Origin: Petrosia ficiformis
Lineage: Eukaryota > Porifera > Demospongiae > Haplosclerida > Petrosiidae
Length of the DNA stretch: 64,000 nucleotides
Direction: 5' to 3'
NCBI GenBank assembly: GCA_947044365.1
Contig: OX345636.1
Location: 13,783,309 to 13,847,308, forward strand
The translations under genes were made by a program, and so were the position numbers. The number at the start of each line of letters is the position of its first letter. Within the stretch, counting starts at the first letter, position 1. A model generated the notes under the pieces. The model searched no databases and had not been told where the DNA came from. It saw nothing but the letters and a program-made list of their open reading frames with translations. Positions 36,190-48,400 of the stretch are shown here, piece after piece.

Positions 36190-39100
36190 CACACACTATT
36201 TTTGTATAATTACCTTCCTTTGTCAACTAGCAGTTAATGCAATGTAAAATGTAGATTTTGTATTACTGTACATTTTTTGATGTAAGCACAATGTATATGA
36301 ATATGTGACCCAATTTGGGAAAACCACACCTAATAATTTTTAACAAACACTCACTATTTGGCCATTTTGCACAGGAAACCAATGAACTTTGTTAGTCAGG
36401 AAGACCAGTTAATGCTCCTTAGTTTGCTTCCTGTACAAAATGACAATGTAGCATTATTGGTTCGTTTAAAATATAGTGTTCCCATACCTCCTCTACCTCT
36501 ACTCTTGACCTTACAAATGATTAATCACAGTATATATGCAATTTATAATTATATTCTTATCTCTTATTTCTGTAAGTAGGTCCAGGTGATAATGCATGGT
36601 TAGAAACAAACTCTTTCATTATAGCATTGTAACCTACACTAAATATTTATGTATATATTGGCATTGTAGAGGTTAAAAAAAGATAGATATATACATGTAG
36701 GATGGATGAATGTATGGATGGACGGATAGATACATGTAGGTAGGTAGGTAGGTAGGTAGGTAGGTAGGTAGGTAGGTAGGTAGATAGATAGATAGGTATT
36801 ATAGTTATTATTTTCATTACCTACTCTCCTTACATTTTAAAGGACTAAAGATTGTAGAACTTTAGAAATATATTTCAGGTAGAACAGACTGCTATTAGTT
36901 ACGTAGCAGCTTTCTTTATTTCTTCTGCACTTTCTTTTACGCGCCATGCTCATTGATTGACCAAGCTAAGCAAAGCCCCCAGAATGACGCAACATCCTTA
37001 ACTACGTATACAACACGTACTCGTGCAAGTGGACACAAGATATATAAATATAGTTCAAGCCCGTGAGAAAGCAATCATAGGGATGGCCCTACAGGCCATA
37101 AAAAGATTAGTACTACATGTGTGTATAGCTAGTAATTGTATAATGAGGCAAATTAACTGATACAAATTACATGCAACTTATACCTACCTACATGTATGTA
37201 TATTCGTACCAATAACTGAGTACAACAAATATATTATTATAAATAAATAATTGTGTATGATTCATACTAATTGCAACCTACATGTATGTATATTCGTACC
37301 AATAACTGAGTACAACAAATATATTATTATAAATAAATAATTGTGTATGATTCTTACTAATTGTAACCTCTTATTCATACTAATTGGATATGTGTAACCA
37401 TATTATGATAATTAGTATGTAACTAGAACTAAACTAAAAGGATTATAATACATCATTTTTACTTTTAGTTCTTGAACCAAATCTAAAACTAAAATTTTTA
37501 GAGACATGGCAACTAATTAGAACTACATGTAATAATAAATTGTTTCCCTGTTTATTGGGGCGAGCCTGAGCGAGCCCCACACTAGTCGTGTAAACGAGAT
37601 TCTGTCGATATATATATATATATATATAGATACGACTTCTTACCGTTAAAACTCTTATAATACATGCAATGAAAATAATTTTTTAAAAATTATCTGTACA
37701 CACGTGTTCAAAATGGCTGATTTGATTTCAACTAAAATAAGAGCGAAGAGAACACGACAAGAAGAAACTCCTGAACAGCGCCAAGAGCGACTGAAAAAAG
37801 GCAGGATCTCAGATAGACGGCGTAGAGAATCAGAAACTCCTGAAAAACGTCGTGCTAGGCTTGACCGTCAAAGGGCCTATCGTGAACGAAGGAACTTCTG
37901 AAACTGATGACCAGAGAGCAGTCAGACTAGCTCAGCTAAGTCATAATCAGCAACAAAGACTATCTACGGAAAGTGACGACCAGAGAGCTGCTAGACTAGC
38001 TCACCTAAATCACAATCAGCGACAAAGACTGTCTACTGAAAATGATGACCAGAGAGCTGCCAGACTAGCTCAACTAAGTCATAATCGGCAGGAAAGAATG
38101 TCTTTAGAAACACCAGAAGTAAGACAACGTAGACTGCAGCTCGACAGGGACGGACATCAACAAACAAGACAATTGCGTACACAAAGTCAGAAGATAGAAA
38201 AATACCATGCTGATTTGGCGAATCTGAGTTCATCTTCTGTATGTTTATTTTTCCGGCAATTTTTATTGGCGACATCTCTATTACTCTACCGTGAACCAAA
38301 GCTGTATTTCATTTCCAATTTCAGATACATCAAAATTGTCAAATTCCAATTTCCTCTTCAAGTTACTACTGGCCATGATCTCTTCACTTCGATTTCCCAT
38401 GCAACTAAATGTGTATGTAGCAATGGGCATGCATATAAACTCGTGAAGGCTCGCCCCCACAATGTTTCTACATTCTTCTAGTTAATAAGGTATTTTATCT
38501 TTTAATTAATGAAACTACACATGTATAACTAAATTACAGGTCTAATGCAATAATTGCAAATTGGCCAATAATGGGCACCTTTAGTTAGTTAACTAAAACT
38601 AAAACCCTATTAGTAAGCCTATAACTGATGTTATCAATCACGCTAAAACAAATCTAATTGATAATCTTAAATGATTATTAAACCTCACAGAAACTATGTA
38701 TTTTGGTAATTATTGATCCACGATTTCCCCATCACTTGGATCAAAACTCAACTCCAGCCGATCGCAACTAAATTCCTAAAGCTAATGGTCTGGTCTAGCT
38801 AAATCTGCCAATACAGCCCTCCGGAGGTTTACATAGGTATCCACAGTATTGTATAAGAAATTGCAAAACAATGACCAGTGTGTCTGATATATAGCTCAAA
38901 AGAACCTGGAAGTAGAAGAAGGCAGCCAAAGGAAAAATTCAAACCTGCTATATCTGTAAGGACATCCTTAGCACATTAAACCATCACAAAAAAGAAGACA
39001 ACTAACCTCATCTGTGAAGACAAGCATTATGACATCTGATACCAAACAAATGAAATACCATCTACTAAACTCGTGTGGGACTGCTTTACATCTACATCAA

Positions 39101-39602
39101 TATAACCCATGTCATGACTCAGTCCTCAAAAAGATCGATTCATTTATATCCAAACATCTACTACTGATGTCCAGTAGTTTGTTTATCATGTTGTAGTAAT
39201 TTCAACGAGGATTAGTTAAGCATTGACATGATAGTAGATTTGTTATATATTATTATTAAAAATAATAACAATTAGACGTTTCGGCTCGAAAGCCTTCATC
39301 AGTAATGAAAAGAAAAAAAAGAAATACACAGGTTTATATACATGTAGGAACTCAAACATACATGAAAGGTGTCAAGAAACATAAAAAAAAAGTTGTAAGC
39401 AACCTTCTAAACTGTTCCAAAATCTACTATTGACAGACACCATTATTATGGATCTCCCAGACTCCCCATATTAGGCATTGTAGAGGTTAAAAGAAATATA
39501 GATAGATACATGTAGATGTAGATAGATAGATCAATAGATAGATAGATAGACAATAGAAAGATAGATAGATACATGTACATGTAGATAGATACATTGTACA
39601 TG

Positions 39603-39637
<35 letters not shown>

Positions 39638-42292
39638 ACAGATAGATAGATAGATTGATAGATAGATATATGGAAGGATGGATGGATGGATGGATAGATA
39701 GACAGAAGATACATTGTACATGCTGATGGATGGATGGATAGGTAGATGGATGGATATGCATGTAGACAGATCAATGGTGTAGCTAGGAACGACTGAATAA
39801 ATGATATTCTAAAAAACCTCACTGCGGAGAGGAAAAAAGATATGTACTACATGAGTGTTATAATTATAGCTATTATGTATATACTATAAATGTATAATTG
39901 TGTATGATTCATAATAATTGTAACCAGTCTATATTCTATAGTAGATTTGTAAACTCAATAGGTCAATTAATTAGATTCACTATAATTATATGCATGATTT
40001 AACTTTAATACATGTAATTAAATATCTACATGGATATGTGTAACCATATTATGATAATTAGTATGTAACTAGAACTAAACTAAAAGAATTATAATACATC
40101 ATTTTTACTTCTAGTTATTGAACCAAATCTAAAACTAAAATTTTTTAGAGTCATGTGAACTAATTAGAACTACATGTAATAATAAATTGTTTCTCTGTTT
40201 ATTAATAAGGTATTTTATCTTTTAATTAATGAAACTGTAACTAAATTACAGGTCTAATGCAATAACTAAAATGAAGATTGGCCAATGATGGGAACTTTTA
40301 TTTAGTTAACTCTAAAACTGAACCCTATTTAGTAAGCCTATGTAATTGAACTATAACTAAACTAAACGTTTGATAAACTAGACATACTATAATTAACTAT
40401 AACTAAATGTAGTCATTATTGTCAAATTAAAATAACAATAGTACCTAAGCAGGTATAAAACATGAAAGGTGGATAGCTGCATCATCATGCATTAGATTAT
40501 CCTCTGTGAACTGTGCATGAAGTTTTTGAGAGCTTAGTCATTACTCTCAAACAAGATCTCCATCGCGGCTTCACTCTTCCTTAGTCTCGCCACCAAATAA
40601 ACCTACTACAGTTTGCAGATGACACCTGCCTGGTAAAGATAGTGCAACATGCCAATCACTCCTCAATAAAACTAACCGATGGCTCCAGTGGTCTATTAAA
40701 AGCAAAGGTTTCAAAGTGTCACTAAGTAGCAATCAACAGCTCATCAAGGAAACCGTTTGACCCTCATCTTAACCTCGATCAGCAAGAAATACCATTTATC
40801 GATAACAAACCCATCATCATGTTTTTAACCCTACTTATATGATTCCCTTGTGGTATCAGTCAGGCTGAAACAAATCTAATTGATAACCTTAAATGATTAT
40901 TAAGCCTCACTGACAGCTCTTTCATCACTAGACAACAGGTATCTTCAAACTTGGAATTTGTCCACAATTAACTTGGTAACTATTGATCCATCAAAACCCA
41001 ACTCCAGTCGATCCAAACTAAATTCCTAAAGCTATGGTCTGGTCTAGCTAAATATGCCAATACAGCCTTCCTCTTCCTACCACCATCCAATGGAGGTTTA
41101 GGTGTCCCATCAATTACAGTATTGTATAAGAAATTGCAGTCCTCTAAACAATGACCAGTGTGTCCGATATATAGCTCAAAAGAACCTGGAAGTAGAAGAA
41201 GGCAGCCAAAGGAAAAAATTCAAACTTGCTATATCTGTAAGGAACATCCTTAGCTTTAAACCATCATAAACAAGGAAGACAACTAACTAGATCTGTGAAG
41301 ACAAGCATTACCACATCTGATACCCCAAAAATGAAATACCATCTACTAAACTTGTGTGTGACCGCTTTACATCTACGTCAATACATGTATAACCCACATC
41401 ATGACTCGGTCCTCAAAAAGATTTATTCATTTACAACATGTATATCCAAACATCTACTACTGATGTCTAGTAGTTTGTTTATCATGTTGTAGTAATTTCA
41501 ACGAGGATTAGTTGAGCATTGACATGATAGTTTATTATTAAAAATAATAACAATTAGACATTTTGGCTCGAAAACCTTCGTCAGTAATGAAAAAGAAAAA
41601 AAAAACACAGGTTTATATAGAAACTCAAACATACATGAAAGGTGTCAAGAAACATAAAAAAAAGTTGTAAGCCACCTTCTAAACTGTTCCAAAATCTACT
41701 ATTGACAGACACCATTATTATGGATCTCCCAGACTCCCCATATTCCTTTCCTACTCATATTAGTCTCTGCTCAGATCGTCCTGATATTGTCAGGTTGAAC
41801 ACACAATTAAGACCTATCAACATAGTTGAACTCACCATCCCACTTGAGACAACATTTGATGTGGATCAAACAGATATAATTATTTACATGAATCAGCATC
41901 TGAGGTGGGATATGCTTCGAGTCTAGTAAACACCGAAGGTTTTAAGTTACTAAAGAAACTCATCAAACGTTCTACCAAAGATATGAATCAATTAATGACA
42001 GAGTATAGCATTATTGGTTTGTTTAAAATATAGTGTTCCCATAACTCCTCTACCTCTACTCTTGACCTTACAAATGATTAATCACAGTATATATGCAATT
42101 TATAATTATATTCTTATCTCTTATTTCTGTAAGTAGGTCCAGGTGACAATGCATGGTTATGAACAAACTCTTTCATTATAGGATCCTGGAGTAACCTACA
42201 CCTTAGTGCTAAGTCTTTATGTATATATAGGCATTGTAGAGGTTAAGAAAAAGATAGATACATGTACATGTAGCTAGATACATTGTACATGC

Positions 42293-42325
<33 letters not shown>

Positions 42326-42441
42326 TATAGATAGATAGGTAGGTAGGTAGGTAGGTAGGTAGGTAGATAGATAGATAGATAGATACTCGTAGATAGGTAG
42401 GTAGGTAGGTAGGTAGGTAAGTAGGTAGGCAGGCAGGCAGG

Positions 42442-42479
<38 letters not shown>

Positions 42480-45400
42480 CATGTAGATAGATACATTGTA
42501 CATGCAGATGGATGGAAGGATGGATGGAAGGATGGATGGATGGATGGATGGATGGATAGATGGATGGATGGATGGGAAAAAGCTATATGTACTTTAAATA
42601 GCTATTAATTATATTATTATAAATGTATAATTGTGTATGATTCATACTTTGTAACCAGTCTATATTCTATAGTAGATTTGTAAATTCTATAGGTAATTAA
42701 TTAGATTGACTATAATGATTTAACTTTCATTCATGTAATTAAATATCTACATGGATATGTGTAATCATATTATGATAATTAGTATGTAACTAAAACTAAA
42801 CTAAAAGGATTATAATACATCATTTTTACTTGTAGTTCTTGAACCAAATCTAAAACTAAAAGTTTTTAGAGACATGTGAACTAATTAGAACTACATGTAA
42901 TAATAAATAGTTTCCCTGTTTATTAATAAGGTATTTTATCTTTTAATTAATGAAACTGTAACTAAATTACAGCAATTTACAGGTCTAATGCAATAACTAT
43001 AACTAACTAAAATGAAAATTGGCCAATAATGGAGTTAACTAAAACTAACACCCTTTTAGTAAGCCTATAGCTAAACTAAACATTTGAGAAACTAGACATA
43101 CTATAATTAACTATAACTAAAAGTAGTCATTATTGTCAAACTAGTACCTAAGCAGGTATGAAACATAAAAGGTGGATAGCTGCATCATCATGCATTAGAT
43201 CATCCTCTGTGAACTGTGCGTGAAGTTTTTAAGAGCTTAGTCGATACTCTCAAACAAGATCTCCATCACGGCTTCACCCTTCCTAACTCTCGACACCAAA
43301 TAAACCTACTACAGTTTGCAGATGACACCTGCCTAATTGGTAAAGATAATGCAGCATGCCAATCACTTCTCAATAAAACTAACCAATGGCTCCAGTGGTC
43401 TGGTATGAAAGCAAAGGTTTCTAAGTGTCACTCGATCGGTAGCAATCAACAACTCATCAGTGAAACTGTTTGACCCTCATCTTAACCTTGATCAGCAAGA
43501 AATACCATTTAGGTTTTAAGTTACTAAAGATACTCATCTATTTTCTTACTAAAGATATGAATCAATTAATGACAGAGTATAGCATTATTGGTTCGTTTAA
43601 AATATACTGTTCCCATACCTCCTCTACCTCTACTCCTGACCTTACAAATGTTTAATCACAGTATATATGCAATTTATAATTATATTCTTATCTCTTATTT
43701 CTGTAAGTAGGTCCATGTGACAATGCATGGTTAGGAACAAACTCTTTCATTATACATGTAGGACCCTGAGTAACCTACACCTTAGTGCTAAGTCTTTATG
43801 TATATATTGGCATTGTAGAGGTTAAAAGAAAGATAGATAGGTACATGTAGATAGATACATTGTACATGTAGCTAGATAGACAGATAGATATATGGATGGA
43901 TATGCACGCTGAATAAATGATATTCTAAAAAACCTCACTGCAGAGAGGAAAAACGATTTGTACTACATGTGTGTTATAATAATTATAGCTATTAATTATA
44001 TATTATAAATGTATAATTGTGTATGATTCATAATAATTGTAACCAGTCTATATTCTATAGTAGATTTATAAACTCAATTAATTAGATTAACATGCATGAT
44101 TTAACTTTAATACATGTAATTAAATATCTACATGGATTAGTATGTAACTAGAACTAAACTAAAAGGATTATAATACATCATTTTTACTTGTAGTTCTTGA
44201 ACCAAATCTAAAACTATTTTTTAGAGACATGTGAACTAATTAGTACTACATGTAATAAAAAAATGTTTCCCTGTTTATTAATAAGGTATTTTATTTAATT
44301 TTTATCATGTGGCTGGAGTAATTAATATAGATAGTTTTGCTCTAAAAGTTGCAGTCAGACCAAAATTTGAAAGCATCTGATCAAAATCACTTTGTTTAGA
44401 CATGTTGTCCTTGCAAAATTCTAGTCTTATTTCCACCTTTGTATATCATTGTTAAAAAACAGAAATGACACCCAAACAATAGACTGACACATACTGTGTC
44501 CATGTGTGTGAACCATATTGCACACTAGATGAATAACACATATGATGATATTAGATCAGTTCTGACACATACTGTGTCCATGTGTGTGAACCATATTGCA
44601 CACTAGATGAATAACACATATGATGATATTAGATCAGTTCTGAGACATACTGTGTCCATGTGTGTGAACCATATTGCACACTAGATGAATAACACATATG
44701 ATGATATTAGATCAGTTCTGAGACATACTGTGTCCATGTGTGTGAACCATATTGCACACTAGATGAATAACACATATGATGATATTAGATCAGTTCTGAG
44801 ACATACTGTGTCCATGTGTGTGAACCATATTGCACACTAGATGAATAACACATATGATGATATTAGATCAGTTCTGAGACATACTGTGTCCATGTGTGTG
44901 AACCATATTGCACACTAGATGAATAACACATATGATGATATTAGATCAGTTCTGACACATACTGTGTCCATGTGTGTGAACCATATTGCACACTGATGAA
45001 TAACACATATGATGATATTAGATCAGTTCTGAGACATACTGTGTCCATGTGTGTGAACCATATTGCACACTAGATGAATAACACATATGATGATATTAGA
45101 TCAGTTCTGAGACATACTGTGTCCATGTGTGTGAACCATATTGCACACTAGATGAATAACACATATGATGATATTAGATCAGTTCTGACACATACTGTGT
45201 CCATGTATGTGAACCATATTGCACACTAGATGAATAACACATATGATGATATTAGATCAGTTCTGAGACATACTGTGTCCATGTGTGTGAACCATATTGC
45301 ACACTAGATGAATAACACATATGATGATATTAGATCAGTTCTGAGACATACTGTGTCCATGTGTGTGAACCATATTGCACACTAGATGAATAACACATAT

Positions 45401-48400
45401 GATGATATTAGATCAGTTCTGAGACATACTGTGTCCATGTGTGTGAACCATATTGCACACTAGATGAATAACACATATGATGATATTAGATCAGTTCTGA
45501 TATAGTCTGTTTGGATTATGAAATACTAATAACCATATAGTGGGATATTTTCGTGTTTTTGAGATACAGAGCCATTTCACAAATATTTAACTCACGAAAA
45601 TTTATTGTCGTGGGTAAAGTTTGAGCAATATTGATCAAAAAACGAAATTTTGACCATTGAAAATCGAATATCAATGAAAACATGAAAATATCCTGCTACA
45701 TGGTATATAACTTGTAGTATACTGTGTGAGGTGCTGCTAAGGTAGTATATTCATTAAGCCTACTATATTTAGCGATTTTTAAATGCTTTGATTTAGCATG
45801 CATTAATTTTAGTGAATTTCTAAGGCCACCTAACGTGCCTAATAAAAGTATCACAAAGTATATTTTTTAGCACATACTAATTTTAGTGATCATGTCGTTA
45901 GCTGCTAAAGTCACTAAAATTAGTGCACGCAATTAAAAGTAGACTTAATGTATGTTGTAGTTTGAGAGACAGTTATTGGAAAATACTAAATAAACTTTCC
46001 CAGTAACTATTCAGTAGCTAAACAGTAAATACATTCCAATACAATAAATGTGACCTGGAATATGATAGTGGTTGTAGCAATGAGATTAACGTTGCACAAT
46101 GCTTTAATCCACATGCTTGCTGTCTTTCAGATAGTGAGTCTAGCTGGTATACAGCAGTTGTCAATGATTTATCTTTCTGTATGAGACAAAATAAAGAGTG
46201 TTTGAAAGAAAGATTAATAATAAAATAATAAACTATTATTATCTATATTAATACCATAGACTGTAATAATCATTAGTTTGCAGAAATTGTGATCATTACT
46301 TCATATAAGGACATTATAGTGACTATGGTAGACTGTTGCCTGGGTTGCAATTGTGATGACAATGCACCAGTTGAAATTGCTTGCACTGTGCCATGTGCTA
46401 ATATGTTGTAGTTGTCATGTGACTAACAATTTTAACCCCATATTCTCTAATAACATGTTGTCATTTACAAATGCTAGTCATCATTTATAAATCACATGTT
46501 GTCATTTATAAATGTTAGTCATCATTTATAAATCGCCTGTTGTCATTTATAAATGTTAGTCGTCATGTTTAAATGTAGATACAAATTCTTCTTCCTCCTA
46601 GTCCTTATTATTTTTTTTATGTTCCTAATATTTACTGGCTGATCCAGATTGGGAGATCATTTGGTTTGATCAACCTTTTTTGCAACTGAAAATAGGTTGT
46701 TTCTTCATATATAAGAAGTCACGAAATAGCGTTATATTTATATAGTCTCATATGGTATAAGAATTATGTTAGAAGTGCTGATATTGTTAGGGTTATATCA
46801 GGAATAATTAGCATAATCGATATCACAGACTTATAATCGATAATTAGAAAAATTTCAATATCAATTGATTAATCTACTAATCATCCCAGCCTTACTTTAC
46901 ACACATCATTCCATGTCATCATGGTATTTAATCAATGTTAATAGTAGAGCTAAACTCTCCCTTTGCAGCTTTGCTTCCATGCCCACGTTAATGCTTGTGC
47001 ATGTGCACTTTGACACTCTAAATGTGTGGTTAATGATATGGATATGTTCCAGTAAAGTCAAGGCTATGTTGCTTGCTGCTTCTGTCTCATTTCTCAGTCC
47101 AGAGATACTAAATCTCAATAGAAACAGTAACAGGAACAAAACTAATACTTGTTATAAAGCAATAATTCCAGCCCTATATACATATGTAGTTAATAGGTTA
47201 TATTATGTGCTGACTAGGCAGGTTGAACTGCCCACTCAGCACATATTATACTTATGATTAAATTCCTATGATGTGTAATATGATACGTGTGCAAATTCTT
47301 TAGAATTGATATGAAGAGTGACATTTGATTATTTTCTTACCATCTGGCAAATCTTGTTTGTTAGCAAATATTAAAATTATTGCATCCTCCATTTCACGAT
47401 CATTAATAATACGATGGAATTCTGTTCTGGCCTCGTCTATACGATCTCTATCAGCACAATCCACTACAAAAATGAGACCTTGTGTTCCAGTGCAGTAATG
47501 TCAAGGGACTAATCTTGTCCTGACCTCCTACATCCTGAGAGATGAGATATAGAATAAGTCATTGACAACCATAATGTATTCACCAGTGTATTTGATAAGC
47601 TCATATGGCGCACCATTGGCCCAATGAGCTTCTTATTTGGCACTGCACAGTTTTCTCTTTGCGCCAGATAACGCAGTTAATTATGATTCTATTTTCATTA
47701 ACAGCCTTAATTCTGTTATTGGCTCAAGGTGTATTCTCAATGGCACACACATTAACCATTGTTGAGCCAAATATTAATATTAAGTATTCTGGTATTCTCT
47801 ATTATTAACTTACATACACATTAACAATTTCTGGTTGTTTTTTGTTTCTTCATATAAAGTCGTTACATTTATATAGTCTCATGTAGTATAGTAGTACTGT
47901 GGTTATATCAGGATGTTTGTGTTCTTACTCAAGTATGAAATTATTGTATTGTGTGGTTTGTATAAGTATTATACTATTTTGAATGTGTAATATAGCTACT
48001 ATACTATCCGTAACCACCAATTCATGCTTCCTTCAGCACAAGCTATATAGGGTGTACACGTATATATGGTCAGTTACATTGTAAATTCTTGTACAACTAA
48101 GTCATATATAAAACCAGTGGCGTAACTGAACCCGGGCCCACACGGCTGGAGCCCGGGCAACACAAAAAATGTTTTAAATTAATTTTAATTATTAGTATTA
48201 TTGTTTAATTTTTTAATACCCACACTTATTCTGTCATCTAAATTCATGATCAGTGTTTGTACGCCACTTTTGAGCACTCTTTCCACCAGTGTAATATAAC
48301 AGAAATAAAACCACAAGCCAAAATTTCCCCTCAGTTTGGTCTTTTTAACTCTAAAACACCCTCAGCTTCTGTGGGGCACAGCCACCAGTCCCTCTGCTTT

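Larger units (their letters stand above)
46800..48010 (-). repeat. Inverted segmental duplicate of the ARF6 exon 3 region
   Basis: About 1.2 kb that is the reverse complement of 62258-63400, exon plus flanking introns. Landmarks: GGAATAATTAGCAT at the low end, the intron 3 block with GTTCAACCTGCCT, the exon, the MITE, and GTGTAATATAGCTA at the high end. Because intron sequence is included, this arose at DNA level and not by retroposition. Confidence 0.9.

Noticed and set aside
42209..42503. Minus-strand ORFs of about 90 codons in GATA/GGTA repeats
   Set aside because: Microsatellite translation ([12 protein letters not shown]); the same applies to 35786-36194 and 39446-39822.
44484..45497. 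CRISPR-like regular array
   Set aside because: The units are identical head-to-tail repeats of 78 bp with no unique spacers, in a eukaryotic intron: a satellite.
47341..47534. Second functional ARF gene
   Set aside because: Only exon 3 is present, with a 5-bp frameshift deletion and no exons 1-2 nearby.
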